A stretch of 64,000 bases of DNA, from NCBI GenBank assembly GCA_002690705.1, contig NZFO01000004.1, forward strand, positions 1 through 64,000, in the 5' to 3' direction. This stretch comes from Magnetovibrio sp. (GTDB lineage Bacteria > Pseudomonadota > Alphaproteobacteria > Rhodospirillales > Casp-alpha2). Both the position numbers and the translations under genes were made by a program. Below, in pieces: positions 1 to 8,973 of this stretch (its first letter is position 1; every line of letters starts with the position of its first letter). The notes beneath the pieces are model-generated. The model did no database searches. It saw nothing but the letters and a program-made list of their open reading frames with translations, and was not told the origin of the DNA.

Positions 1-180
1 CGCAGCTTCTACTTCTTCGGTTGATGTCTCCGCAGCTTCTACTTCTTCGGTTGATGTCTCCGCAGCTGCTACTTCTTCGGTTGATGTCTCCGCAGCTTCT
101 ACTTCTTCGGTTGATGTCTCCGCAGCTGCTAATTCTTCGGTTGATGTCTCCGCAGCTGCACCTTCTTTAGCTAATGTTTC
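1..180 (-). repeat. 30-bp tandem repeats inside rpsP
   Basis: Six consecutive 30-bp units begin at 1, 31, 61, 91, 121 and 151. Units 1-4 are almost identical, unit 5 has one further change and unit 6 is diverged. In the rpsP frame they encode [30 protein letters not shown] and [10 protein letters not shown] variants. Homogeneity increases toward the left edge, as expected for a recently expanding array. It continues beyond the window. Confidence 0.95.
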
Positions 181-528
181 TGCCGTCGCTTTTTCTTTCT
201 CTTCGCGCTCTTGCAGACGCGCAAGGGTTTTGGCTCGCGGCCTATCTCTCTTTGTTTGCTCAGGTATGGATGGCTTATCAGCCATGCCTATGGTGCTTAG
301 GTGTCGCGCGACGCGATCAGAGGGTTGTGCCCCTACACTTAGCCAGTGATTGGCACGGTCTTGGTTGATTACGAAACGTTGAGGATCGTCTTTTTTCAGC
401 ATTGGATTATAGGACCCAATCCGCTCGATAAAACGGCCATCGCGCGGACTACGGGAATCTGCGACTACCACCCTATAAAAAGGGCGTTTTTTTGCTCCAC
501 CGCGTGAGAGTCTAATTTTTAAAGACAT
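1..528 (-). CDS. rpsP: 30S ribosomal protein S16 with decapeptide-repeat tail (3' end outside window)
   Basis: Component of the small ribosomal subunit. Reading the minus strand from the ATG at 526-528 gives [20 protein letters not shown] followed by [20 protein letters not shown], the unmistakable S16 N-terminus. The core (about 80 residues) is followed by a K/E/A-rich linker and then by tandem 10-residue units of the type [10 protein letters not shown] encoded by 30-bp DNA repeats that run off the left edge. The visible part is 176 codons without a stop, roughly twice a normal S16. Alphaproteobacterial S16 proteins often carry an Ala/Glu-rich extension, but this one is a clean tandem array. 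It lies 58 bp downstream of ffh on the same strand, a classical ffh-rpsP arrangement, so co-transcription is likely. The true C-terminus is not visible. Confidence 0.95.
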   Translation of the reverse strand, partial: MSLKIRLSRGGAKKRPFYRVVVADSRSPRDGRFIERIGSYNPMLKKDDPQRFVINQDRANHWLSVGAQPSDRVARHLSTIGMADKPSIPEQTKRDRPRAKTLARLQEREEKEKATAETLAKEGAAAETSTEELAAAETSTEEVEAAETSTEEVAAAETSTEEVEAAETSTEEVEAA

Positions 529-586
529 GTTGTTGGTTCGTCCTTTCGTTATTTTCCACTTATCAATTTGTTATTTCACCCGACGG

Positions 587-1963
587 TTATCGCAGGCCGG
601 GCATTATTGTGGGCATCATGCCCGCTATTCCGCGGTTCCCCTTTTTTCCAGCTTTTTTCATCATTGAGCTAACTTGCTTGAATTGCTTAAGCATGCGGTT
701 GACTTGTTGAACTGATGTTCCAGAACCTAAGGCTATTCGCCGACGCCGTGACCCATTTAAAATTTTAGGATTACGCCTTTCAGCTTTTGTCATTGCGCGT
801 ATAATAGCTTCTTGGTGGGTAATCACGGTATCATCCATATTGTGAGCCGTCATTTGTTGCTTAACGTTTTGTGCACCGGGCAACATTCCCATTAAGCCCT
901 CAAGGCTTCCCATTTGTCGAATTTGCCCAAGTTGCTTGACCATATCGTCTAAAGTAAACTGGCCTTTGAGCATTTTCTTGGCCATGCGCTCAGCGTCTTC
1001 TTCGTTGACAACCTGCTGCGCTTTTTCAACCAGACCAACTACATCTCCCATACCGAGAATAGAACCTGCGATCCTTTCTGCGTTAAATTCATCCAATGCC
1101 TCCATCTTTTCGCCGACACCCATCAACTTGATCGGCTTCCCGGTAACAGACCGCATCGAGAGTGCTGCCCCGCCTCGCGCATCGCCATCCACACGAGTGA
1201 GAATAATACCGCTGATACCAATTTTTTCGTTAAACTCGCGTGCGACGTTGACTGCGTCTTGACCGGTCATCGCATCACTTATGAGAAGTGTTTCGTCAGG
1301 GGAGGCAATATCTCGAATGTCTGCAACCTCTGTCATGAGGTCCTTATCAATATGCAGGCGCCCTGCAGTATCAAGCAAAACCACATCAAAACCTTCAAGT
1401 CGCGCATTTTGCATGGCACGCTTGGTAATGGCTATGGGTTTCTCTCCAAGGACTGAGGCAAGGCATCGGACCTGAATTTGGTCACCCAGAGTGGCGAGTT
1501 GTTGCTGCGCTGCAGGCCGGTAGACGTCCAAAGAGGCCATCAGCACTTTTTTACGATTGCGCTCAGTGAGGCGCTTGGCAAGTTTAGCAGTGGTTGTTGT
1601 TTTACCTGAACCTTGAAGTCCAACCATGAGTATAGCGCTTGGTGGATTGGCCGATATATTAATGCTACTACCGTCCGATAGTGATCCGTCACTTGGCCCG
1701 TTGCCTAAAACATTTATTAATTCATCATGCACCACCTTTACTACCATTTGGCTTGGCGTGACGCTTTTCAGAATGCTTTGAACGAGTGATTTTGCGCGAA
1801 CGGCGGCTACGAGGTCTTTGACTACATCTACTGCGACATCGGCTTCTAGGAGTGCTATCCGAACTTCTCGCAGAGCTGTCTCGATATCTGACTCGCGCAA
1901 TGACCCGCGCTTCCTCAGTTTATCGAAAATTCCCCCAAGACTATCTGTCAGATTTTCAAACAT
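587..1963 (-). CDS. ffh: Signal recognition particle GTPase Ffh (SRP54)
   Basis: Protein part of the signal recognition particle. It binds 4.5S RNA and signal sequences of nascent membrane proteins and docks with FtsY at the inner membrane. The 458-residue product has the N domain from MFENLTDSLGGIF, the G domain with P-loop GLQGSGKT at residues 115-122, DTAGR and TRVDGDARGG motifs, and a methionine-rich M domain ending in GIAGMMPTIMPGL. I chose the ATG at 1961-1963. The frame stays open 20 codons further upstream, but those residues are not family-like. It heads the ffh-rpsP unit and is transcribed divergently from dapF. Length and motifs are normal. Confidence 0.97.
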   Translation of the reverse strand: MFENLTDSLGGIFDKLRKRGSLRESDIETALREVRIALLEADVAVDVVKDLVAAVRAKSLVQSILKSVTPSQMVVKVVHDELINVLGNGPSDGSLSDGSSINISANPPSAILMVGLQGSGKTTTTAKLAKRLTERNRKKVLMASLDVYRPAAQQQLATLGDQIQVRCLASVLGEKPIAITKRAMQNARLEGFDVVLLDTAGRLHIDKDLMTEVADIRDIASPDETLLISDAMTGQDAVNVAREFNEKIGISGIILTRVDGDARGGAALSMRSVTGKPIKLMGVGEKMEALDEFNAERIAGSILGMGDVVGLVEKAQQVVNEEDAERMAKKMLKGQFTLDDMVKQLGQIRQMGSLEGLMGMLPGAQNVKQQMTAHNMDDTVITHQEAIIRAMTKAERRNPKILNGSRRRRIALGSGTSVQQVNRMLKQFKQVSSMMKKAGKKGNRGIAGMMPTIMPGLR

Positions 1964-2101
1964 CCCTAAAGTCTTTGACCCTTTATCTTCCTCTTGTATC
2001 CCAGCCGTTGACCTCACACGCACTCACGCCAGTGCGCGAAACTCGCTGACTGACGGAGCCCCTAGAGGCGAAGGGTTAGATATGCCCTCGGAATGGCCGG
2101 C

Positions 2102-2130
2102 AATTTAAGTTTTTGGATTATTCCTGTCAA
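2102..2130 (-). promoter_or_regulatory. Sigma-70-type promoter for ffh-rpsP
   Basis: On the minus strand a perfect TTGACA (plus-strand 2125-2130) is followed by a 17-nt spacer and TAAATT (2102-2107, four of six matches to the consensus -10). It would start transcription near 2095 and leave a leader of about 130 nt before the ffh ATG. Sequence match only. Confidence 0.5.
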
Positions 2131-2235
2131 GTAGACTTGTGCCAAACAAACAACAAGTTTGATCTTAAACATTGAGATAATAAAAGGTTAAATGTGTCAT
2201 AGAAATTGATACGTTAAACAATATTTTCATAAATT

Positions 2236-2264
2236 TTGAACTAATCTTTTAGCGCTAGTATATC
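2236..2264 (+). promoter_or_regulatory. Candidate promoter for dapF-mtaB-ftsY
   Basis: TTGAAC at 2236-2241, a 17-nt spacer, and TATATC at 2259-2264, placed 45 bp upstream of the dapF ATG. Together with the minus-strand promoter at 2102-2130 it explains the 345-bp gap between ffh and dapF (1964-2308). No other gene is seen in that gap; the open frames crossing it are non-coding shadows. Confidence 0.4.
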
Positions 2265-2308
2265 AATCAGGGTGGACTTCTGCCCTGGACCGGCATATTT
2301 ACCGACCC

Positions 2309-3145
2309 ATGATTGTTATTCCATTTATAAAAATGCATGGGTTGGGCAATGACTTCGTGGTTATTGATGGCCGCGAAACCCCATTTGGGATAAGCTCGAA
2401 CGCCGCCAAGTCAATTGGAGACCGGCGGACAGGCGTTGGCTGTGACCAAATATTGATTCTCAAACCGGTCAGCGATGACTTGGCGGACGCATATATGGAA
2501 ATTTGGAATGCTGATGGCAGTATCGCACGGGCTTGTGGAAACGGTGCTCGTTGCGTAGCCGCATTGCTTATGTCCAAGACGAACAGGTCCAGTGCAATAA
2601 TTGAGACTGCTGCGGGTCTAGTGCATGCCGATAGTGGAGATGATGGCATGATAACAGTTGATATGGGGCAAGCATCTTCTGAGTGGACGGATATCCCTCT
2701 TTCTGAGGAAAGGGACACCCTTCATCTTGGAATCGAGAATGGGCCATTAAGTGACCCCGTTGGTGTAAATATAGGTAATCCTCACGCCGTCTTTTTTGTT
2801 GAAGATGCAGACGCGATTGACATCGAAGTGATGGGGCCCATTTTTGAAAATCATCCCCTTTTTCCTGACCGAGCCAATATTGAGATTGTTTCAGTGCTTG
2901 AGCCTAACCGTTTGCGCATGCGTGTTTGGGAGCGTGGCGGGGGGCTTACTCGCGCCTGTGGGTCTGGCGCATGTGCTGCTGCTGTCGCGGGGCATCGGCG
3001 TGGATTGACGGGTCGTCGGATAGAGGTAGTCCTAGACGGCGGTCTAATGAGTGTGGAATGGCTTGATAACGGCCATGTGCTGATGACTGGCCCAGCGGTC
3101 TCCGTGTATAACGGTGAGCTGGACAGCGCTCTATTTTACGATTGA
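2309..3145 (+). CDS. dapF: Diaminopimelate epimerase
   Basis: Converts LL- to meso-diaminopimelate in the cytoplasm for lysine and peptidoglycan synthesis. The 278-residue protein shows the N-terminal KMHGLGNDFVVID signature and the two catalytic-cysteine motifs, ACGNGARC (Cys76) and RACGSGACAAA (Cys217), one from each pseudo-symmetric half. The start at 2309 puts the signature at residue 8, as usual for the family. First gene of a dapF-mtaB-ftsY unit: mtaB begins 11 bp downstream. This order is common in Alphaproteobacteria. Confidence 0.97.
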   Translation: MIVIPFIKMHGLGNDFVVIDGRETPFGISSNAAKSIGDRRTGVGCDQILILKPVSDDLADAYMEIWNADGSIARACGNGARCVAALLMSKTNRSSAIIETAAGLVHADSGDDGMITVDMGQASSEWTDIPLSEERDTLHLGIENGPLSDPVGVNIGNPHAVFFVEDADAIDIEVMGPIFENHPLFPDRANIEIVSVLEPNRLRMRVWERGGGLTRACGSGACAAAVAGHRRGLTGRRIEVVLDGGLMSVEWLDNGHVLMTGPAVSVYNGELDSALFYD

Positions 3146-3155
3146 GATCTAACCA

Positions 3156-4412
3156 ATGAGCGAACCGAAAGTTATAACCATGGGTTGTCGACTTAATGCA
3201 TTTGAGTCCGAAATTATACGCGAGCACCTTTATAGCGCAGGGTTAGATAATACCATTGTTATAAATACCTGTGCAGTCACCGCAGAGGCTGAACGACAAG
3301 CCCGCCAGATCATCCGGCGCACGCGACGCAAGAATCCAAGTGCTAAAGTTATTGTGACCGGTTGCGCTGCTCAGTTGTGTCCAGATAAATATACTGCAAT
3401 GCCTGAAATAGACGGTGTTTTGGGAAATATTGAAAAACTTAATTTGGAAAGTTTTCGCGTGGACCAACATGAACCCAATCTGGTCTCGGATATAATGTCT
3501 GTCAGAGAGATAGTTCCGCACTTTGTGCAGGGCCTTGATGGACGGGCACGATCATTCATTCAAATACAACAAGGCTGCGACCACCGTTGCACCTTTTGTA
3601 TTATTCCCTTCGCCCGAGGGCCGAACCGCAGTGTTAGCCTTGACCATTTGACCGACCAAGTTCGTACGTTGGTTTCGGAGGGTTACCGGGAAGCAGTCCT
3701 GACCGGCGTAGATATTTGTTCCTATGGCAATGATTTGCCTGGCGCCCCGAAACTGGGAGGAATAGTGCGAATCCTGCTTGAAAGAGTGCCAGAGTTGTTA
3801 CGGCTGCGCTTAAGCTCTTTAGACCCAGCTACTATAGATAATACATTATTTGAGTTGTTGGAGCATGAACCAAGATTTATGCCACATATTCACCTTAGCC
3901 TCCAAGCAATGGATGATTTGGTCTTAAAGCGCATGAAGCGGCGCCATAGCCGGGGTGGAGCGGTCGCAATTGTGGAGCGTCTTCGCCGTGCTCGGTCAGA
4001 CGTAGCCATAGGTGCGGACTTAATTGCAGGATTTCCGACTGAGACCGAAAAAATGTTTCGAAATACGTTGGCGGCCGTTGATGAATTAAGCCTTAGTCAT
4101 CTTCACGTGTTCCCATATTCAGCCCGAAAGGGCACTCCGGCAGAGCGCATGCCCAAAGTTGATGGAGGCGTGGTCAGGACGCGTGCGGCGAAACTACGGG
4201 CGGCTGGTGCAAAAGCCATGTCAAAATACCAAAAACAGTTTATCGGCCAAACGCTCGATATTTTAGTTGAGAAGCCTAGGGTTGGCTATAGCCCACATTT
4301 TTTATCCGTCAATGTAAATGATGATATCGAAGTTGGCCAGATCGTACCCGTCCGGATTAGTGAGGTATCACAAGAAGGTTTGATAGGCACTGTTGATGGA
4401 GAAGACGCATGA
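3156..4412 (+). CDS. mtaB: tRNA t6A37 methylthiotransferase MtaB (radical SAM)
   Basis: Radical-SAM enzyme expected to convert t6A to ms2t6A at position 37 of ANN-decoding tRNAs. It has the UPF0004 domain with three cluster cysteines (Cys11, Cys39, Cys70), the radical-SAM motif CDHRCTFC (Cys141, 145, 148) and a C-terminal TRAM-like segment (about residues 355-415). The length of 418 residues and the motif GCRLNAFES place it with MtaB rather than MiaB or RimO. Its stop overlaps the ftsY start by 4 bp (ATGA), so the two are translationally coupled. Confidence 0.93.
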   Translation: MSEPKVITMGCRLNAFESEIIREHLYSAGLDNTIVINTCAVTAEAERQARQIIRRTRRKNPSAKVIVTGCAAQLCPDKYTAMPEIDGVLGNIEKLNLESFRVDQHEPNLVSDIMSVREIVPHFVQGLDGRARSFIQIQQGCDHRCTFCIIPFARGPNRSVSLDHLTDQVRTLVSEGYREAVLTGVDICSYGNDLPGAPKLGGIVRILLERVPELLRLRLSSLDPATIDNTLFELLEHEPRFMPHIHLSLQAMDDLVLKRMKRRHSRGGAVAIVERLRRARSDVAIGADLIAGFPTETEKMFRNTLAAVDELSLSHLHVFPYSARKGTPAERMPKVDGGVVRTRAAKLRAAGAKAMSKYQKQFIGQTLDILVEKPRVGYSPHFLSVNVNDDIEVGQIVPVRISEVSQEGLIGTVDGEDA

Positions 4413-5338
4413 GCGAAGAGAATATCAGCAGTTGGCTCGAGCGCTTGCGAGGCGGGCTGTCGAAATCATCCAAAAAGCTCACTGATGGAATTACCGATCT
4501 TTTAACCAAGCGGAAACTTGACTCGGGGGCCTTAGATGAGCTGGAAGATATTCTGATTGCCAGTGACTTAGGGGTGGCAACAGCTGGCAAGCTTGCCACA
4601 TCGATCTCGGATCGGCGGTTCCCGGACGGTATATCGGACGAGGCGATTCGCGGCGCACTAGCTGACGACATCGCTGAAATTCTTAATTCTGTCGAGGCGC
4701 CATTGGCAGTTGACCTTAATCATGCGCCCCATGTTTTGCTGGTATGCGGCGTCAACGGCAGCGGTAAGACTACAACAGTTGGTAAGCTCGCAAAGCAATT
4801 CATGGATTCAGGATTATCGGTGATGGTGGCTGCTGGGGACACATTCCGCGCTGCCGCGGTGGAACAGCTACAAATTTGGGGGGACCGTGCGGGATGCCAA
4901 GTCATTTCGGACAGCGGAGGCACCGATGCTGCGGCGGTTGCCTATCAAGCCCTCGAAAAAGCTAAGAGCGCGGGTGTCGACCTATTGATGATTGATACGG
5001 CAGGCCGTCTTCAAAATCGCAAAGACTTGATGGCTGAGTTAGAAAAAATCATTCGGGTTATCAGTAAGTTGGACCCAAGCGCACCCCATGATGTGGTTTT
5101 GGTTATGGATGCCACAATCGGTCAAAACGCACATGCGCAGGTGAAGACCTTTAAAGACAGCGTTAATGTCTCCGGTTTAGTAATGACTAAGCTGGATGGC
5201 TCGGCCAAGGGTGGAGTTATCGTTGCGTTAGCGGAGAGGTTTGGATTGCCGGTTCATGCTGTAGGTGTTGGCGAGGGGATTGATGATCTGCGAGCATTCG
5301 AAGCAAAGGTTTTTGCTCGATCGCTTATGGGTTTATGA
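4409..5338 (+). CDS. ftsY: Signal recognition particle receptor FtsY
   Basis: Membrane-associated SRP receptor GTPase, partner of Ffh encoded divergently 2.4 kb away. The 309-residue protein consists of the N and G domains with P-loop GVNGSGKT at 114-121, DTAGRLQNRKDLM, TKLDGSAKGG and a terminal amphipathic region. The long acidic A domain of the E. coli protein is absent, as in most Alphaproteobacteria. It starts inside the mtaB stop (ATGA). It faces the next gene, which is transcribed convergently with only 15 bp between them; I see no clear hairpin terminator there. Confidence 0.96.
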   Translation: MSEENISSWLERLRGGLSKSSKKLTDGITDLLTKRKLDSGALDELEDILIASDLGVATAGKLATSISDRRFPDGISDEAIRGALADDIAEILNSVEAPLAVDLNHAPHVLLVCGVNGSGKTTTVGKLAKQFMDSGLSVMVAAGDTFRAAAVEQLQIWGDRAGCQVISDSGGTDAAAVAYQALEKAKSAGVDLLMIDTAGRLQNRKDLMAELEKIIRVISKLDPSAPHDVVLVMDATIGQNAHAQVKTFKDSVNVSGLVMTKLDGSAKGGVIVALAERFGLPVHAVGVGEGIDDLRAFEAKVFARSLMGL

Positions 5339-5353
5339 ATATAAAGAACGTAT

Positions 5354-6436
5354 TTAAACCGTGCCGAATTTTTGAAGCGCGATTTCCGTTTCTTCTACCA
5401 GTTTACCTAATAGTTCTCCGGCTGGGAGTACACGATGCATAGCTCCGGCTTGGCCTGACCAAAGAGGAAAAAAATCAGGGTTATTGGCTTTAGCGCTACC
5501 TTTTGATAGAGGTGAAGTTAGAGTATTAAGAACAGGAAACTCAGGGAGTTCATCCGCATTCCCCGCCATCTCTCGGATGTAACGATTTTCTATCCCTCGG
5601 GCAGGTCTCCCCGAGAAAGCATAAGTTATACGCGTTTGGCCATCTTTTGCCTTAGCCAAAGCATCACGGTGGACGTCTGGAATTATTGACTCGGGGCACG
5701 AAAGAAATGCGGTGCCAAGTTGCGCTGCAGAGGCGCCTAATGCTATTGCAGCTGCTATGCCGCGGCCATCGGCAATTCCGCCGGCAGCAATTACGGGAAT
5801 TGTGACTGCATCTACGATTTGGGGAATTAAAGCTATTGTCCCAATTAGACCGTCCTCGTATGGCGACCTGAAAGTGCCCCTATTGCCGCCGGCTTCAAAG
5901 CCTTGGGCAACAATTGCGTCGATACCCCCAGCTTCCAGTTCACGCGCCTCTGAGACAGTTGTTGCTGAAGCGAGTGTATAAATCCCAGCCTTTTTAATAG
6001 GATCCAGAAGATGTTTTTCTGGAAACCCAAAATGGAAGCTGACCACGGGAGGTTTGGCCTCCAAGACAAAGGTTAAATGATCTTCATTGAATGGCTCAAA
6101 TAAAACTCTAGCATCGGGAACAGTGCCTAAGTCAAGTTCGTTAAAATAAGGGGTAATTTTTTTACGGAAAGCTTGGTCTTTGGTATTGTCACGGGTGGGT
6201 TTTTTATGAGCAAAAAAATTAATGTTGAAAGCGCCATTGGTTGCTGTACGCATTATTTGACAATCCTTGCGCGTGGCGTTTAAGGATTGGCGCGCTACCC
6301 CCAGTGATCCCACCCCTCCCGCGCGAGTTACGGCGGATGCCATCGCGGGCGATGAAGAACCAGCCATTGGCGCCTGAATAATTGGGTACCGAATACCCAG
6401 CCGCTTTGTTAGATAATTTACTCTCCAGTTGGACAT
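5354..6436 (-). CDS. Nitronate monooxygenase family flavoprotein
   Basis: FMN-dependent TIM-barrel enzyme of the 2-nitropropane dioxygenase/nitronate monooxygenase family, cytoplasmic, expected to oxidise alkyl nitronates or a related substrate. Visible motifs are RYPIIQAPMAG near the N-terminus, the central GFEAGGNRGTF, and the FMN phosphate region PVIAAGGIADGRG followed by ALGASAAQLGTAFL. I chose the ATG at 6434-6436 (360 residues) because family homology begins a few residues later; the frame is open 11 codons upstream. Monocistronic by appearance. The family also contains enoyl reductases such as FabK, so the substrate is uncertain. Confidence 0.85.
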   Translation of the reverse strand: MSNWRVNYLTKRLGIRYPIIQAPMAGSSSPAMASAVTRAGGVGSLGVARQSLNATRKDCQIMRTATNGAFNINFFAHKKPTRDNTKDQAFRKKITPYFNELDLGTVPDARVLFEPFNEDHLTFVLEAKPPVVSFHFGFPEKHLLDPIKKAGIYTLASATTVSEARELEAGGIDAIVAQGFEAGGNRGTFRSPYEDGLIGTIALIPQIVDAVTIPVIAAGGIADGRGIAAAIALGASAAQLGTAFLSCPESIIPDVHRDALAKAKDGQTRITYAFSGRPARGIENRYIREMAGNADELPEFPVLNTLTSPLSKGSAKANNPDFFPLWSGQAGAMHRVLPAGELLGKLVEETEIALQKFGTV

Positions 6437-6623
6437 AATAAAGTCTCTTGCAACCTGACAAACAAACAATGTTCTCTAGTAATTTGGCTAAAATTTCAAG
6501 TTTCTAAATAACTATGCGACGACATTTTTTTATCAATTAATTGGGATTATAGTTTATCTAAGCGCTCCCACGTATCAGATCGGTCATTATGTCAAAGATA
6601 GCTGGACTAGCCATTATCTTGTT

Positions 6624-8039
6624 TTAAATATTGGGCGCCTGCTCATGCCAATCGGTCAGTTTTTGGTATGCATGACCCGCACGAAATAAAGTTGATTCGT
6701 CGAATGGTTTGCCGACGATTTGAAAGGCTGTGGGAAGGCCATTTGACGTAAACCCACAGGGTATAGTCAAGGATGGTAAGCCCATAAAATTAAATGGTCT
6801 CGTACAATGCCCCATAGCAGTAATCAAATTGGAAAATCCGGGAGCGGCTGAAAAATCAGTTTCGCAAATTGAGGGAACAGCTGACACCATTACTGGACAA
6901 TGAAGAACGTCAGCTTTATCGAATACAGCTTTACAAAACTCTTTTAATACAGGAGCACGCATACTCTTGGCCTGCAAATACCGGGTTGCGGGTATTAGAA
7001 GCCCCTTATTCAAGCGAGCTTTAGTCTGCGTTCCGTAATCATTAGGCCTTTGTTGCAGCCATTTTTGATGTATAGACGCGCCCTCAGTTCCGGCGATCAT
7101 ACTTGTGAGGGGATTTGTCAAGGCGATACTATCTGGGACTACTACAGGTACTATTTCCGCACCGCCAGACCTAAAGACTTTTAAGCTCTCGCCAACAATA
7201 TCGGCAATCTCAGGGGCGACTGGGTCATAGAAATAGTTTTCGGGTATGGCGATACGAAGCCCTTTTATGCCTCGCCCCAAGTTTGATAGGTAATTGGGAA
7301 CCGCTAAGCGCGAACTAGTTGGGTCGCGAGCATCATGTCCGGCTATCGCCTGGAGCATAATGGCTGTGTCCTTTGCAGTCCGTGCCATCGGTCCCAATGT
7401 ATCCAGAGAGGCTGATAACGGCATGGTGCCGAAACGGCTGACGCGGCCTGAGGTAGGCTTTAAACCAGTGATCCCATTGCAGCAAGACGGGAAACGTATT
7501 GAGCCACCTGTATCGGATCCCATGGCGCCGAAGATCAGCCTTGAAGATACCGCAGCACCTGACCCGCTGGAGGAGCCACCTGTGATATAATCGGTATTCC
7601 ACGGGTTTCGAGGAGTGGGCATCACCTTGTTGTGGCCAGTAACACCAAGAGCAAACTCAACCATATTTAGTCTTGCTATATCTAAAGCGCCGCTCCGATC
7701 AAACCGTTCGAGCACGCTTCCAGTCTTGTCGGGAACAAAGTTTGCACGAATTTTCGAACCACAGCCAGAAATACGACCCGCCCGGTAAAACATATCCTTA
7801 TGGGCGAGCGGCACGCCGTGTAATAAACCCTCAGCATCTCCATTGGCCAGTGCTTTGTCAGCTTCATGCGCTGATGCCAGAGCTTTGTCAGGATCTATTG
7901 CAGCAATGGACTTAATATTGCTGTCGAGTGACTCAATTCGACTCAAACACGCCTTTGTAAGTTTTACTGAGGTAACGTATTTCGTTTTTATCGCCTCTGC
8001 AGCTTCTGAGAGGGTCAAGGAGCACAGATCGTCACTCAT
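6624..8039 (-). CDS. Amidase-signature family hydrolase (GatA-like)
   Basis: Hydrolyses an unidentified amide. The Ser-cisSer-Lys triad of the amidase signature is visible: Lys81 in HGVPLAHKDMF, Ser156 in GGSSSGSG and Ser180 in SDTGGSIRFPS. At 471 residues it has the size of stand-alone amidases and GatA. No gatB or gatC lies nearby, so a role in Gln-tRNA synthesis is not supported. I chose the ATG at 8037-8039. The frame is open 20 codons upstream, but that extension overlaps the preceding small gene. With this start the two genes overlap by 8 bp, implying translational coupling. Confidence 0.88.
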   Translation of the reverse strand: MSDDLCSLTLSEAAEAIKTKYVTSVKLTKACLSRIESLDSNIKSIAAIDPDKALASAHEADKALANGDAEGLLHGVPLAHKDMFYRAGRISGCGSKIRANFVPDKTGSVLERFDRSGALDIARLNMVEFALGVTGHNKVMPTPRNPWNTDYITGGSSSGSGAAVSSRLIFGAMGSDTGGSIRFPSCCNGITGLKPTSGRVSRFGTMPLSASLDTLGPMARTAKDTAIMLQAIAGHDARDPTSSRLAVPNYLSNLGRGIKGLRIAIPENYFYDPVAPEIADIVGESLKVFRSGGAEIVPVVVPDSIALTNPLTSMIAGTEGASIHQKWLQQRPNDYGTQTKARLNKGLLIPATRYLQAKSMRAPVLKEFCKAVFDKADVLHCPVMVSAVPSICETDFSAAPGFSNLITAMGHCTRPFNFMGLPSLTIPCGFTSNGLPTAFQIVGKPFDESTLFRAGHAYQKLTDWHEQAPNI

Positions 8040-8238
8040 TCTTAATATCCCCGGATGCGAGATCCTCAAGGGTGAGCCTAAATGCGTTAATTTGATCATC
8101 TAACGTGATCATTCCAATATTAGCTTGAATCAAGTCTAAGATATCGTCTTGCGAGTCTGTAGGCTCAAAAAATAGCATCGTTTGTCTGATGCCTTCATTA
8201 GTCTTTAGCCACTCTGAGAATGGGTCGGGTTCTTGCAT
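8032..8238 (-). CDS. Small conserved-looking protein coupled to the amidase
   Basis: A 68-residue acidic protein beginning MQEPDPFSEWLKTNEGIRQT that I do not recognise. It is rich in Asp, Glu and Leu, predicted helical, without cysteines, signal peptide or membrane segment. Its stop codon lies 8 bp inside the amidase gene. Several amidases are encoded with small accessory proteins of this size upstream (AtzG-like partners are an example), so a stabilising subunit is a reasonable inference; direct homology is not evident to me. Confidence 0.6.
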   Translation of the reverse strand: MQEPDPFSEWLKTNEGIRQTMLFFEPTDSQDDILDLIQANIGMITLDDQINAFRLTLEDLASGDIKNE

Positions 8239-8495
8239 TTTGAGGCCCTTTCAGCACGTTTGATTGCTGTGTAGTATCAAGGAAAGGCTGCACGAACATA
8301 AAAGATGTTTTATCATGCCAATTTTGTAGCTCTTGCGTTTAACTCAATAACGGAATCGCAGATTATCAATTCGATTATTATCAATTAAAATTTTATAGTA
8401 ACTTAATTATAAAAAATTATGAAGCAGTGTTTTATCACGAGCAAACTATATAAGGGCTTAATACTGGCAAAAACTCTTTAGCGTGTGAAGGGCAC

Positions 8496-8966
8496 TTAGT
8501 TATCTTTTCCCCCTTTCCATAGTGAATAACCCATCTTGATTTCTATTTGGGCCCCTTTTTCCGGCAGAGAGATTTGGGCAGCCGAGAACGTTGGTGGACC
8601 CAGAAATACAAATGCTTTATTTGAGAAAGCAAACCCTTCTATTGGCAAGCCAATTAAGTTTGTGTCGAATTCATCATTGTTGTTTTCATCGTGGTATACC
8701 GCGACTGCGTAGAACCCAGCTTTCAATCCCTTAAACATATGCTGGGAACGTTGACCATAAATCATTGTTTCGGTTTTTTTCAACATGCCGTCATTTTTAG
8801 GAAATTTACTTGGTGTGTCGTACACTGCAATATGAACGTCGCCGTTATTATTGCGAAGCGCCGTTATTTTTACGCTTAAATCTGCGGCTGATGTTAGAGG
8901 AGCATTGAGTATTGCCGAGGTAACGGCGACTGCTAACAATTGTGGGATTTTTTTTATTGAATCCAC
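8496..8966 (-). CDS. DUF2141 family exported protein
   Basis: Probably periplasmic or secreted beta-sandwich protein of unknown function. A signal peptide (KKIPQLLAVAVTSAILNAP, then ...SAAD) precedes the DUF2141 pattern LRNNNGDVHIAVYDTPSKFP, FKGLKAGFYAVAVYHDENNN and DTNLIGLPIEGFAFS. I prefer the GTG at 8964-8966 (156 residues), which puts the signal peptide at the N-terminus and leaves 7 bp to the preceding small gene. In-frame ATGs at 9009-9011 and 9030-9032 would overlap that gene and delay the signal peptide by 15-22 residues. Confidence 0.75.
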   Translation of the reverse strand: MDSIKKIPQLLAVAVTSAILNAPLTSAADLSVKITALRNNNGDVHIAVYDTPSKFPKNDGMLKKTETMIYGQRSQHMFKGLKAGFYAVAVYHDENNNDEFDTNLIGLPIEGFAFSNKAFVFLGPPTFSAAQISLPEKGAQIEIKMGYSLWKGGKDN

Positions 8967-8973
8967 TGGAGAG

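Noticed and set aside
1-150. CRISPR-like array of 30-bp repeats
   Set aside because: The repeats are contiguous with no spacers and encode in-frame decapeptides of rpsP.
6624-8039. GatA subunit of the Gln/Asn-tRNA amidotransferase
   Set aside because: No gatB or gatC nearby and the upstream small protein does not resemble GatC; a general amidase is the safer call.
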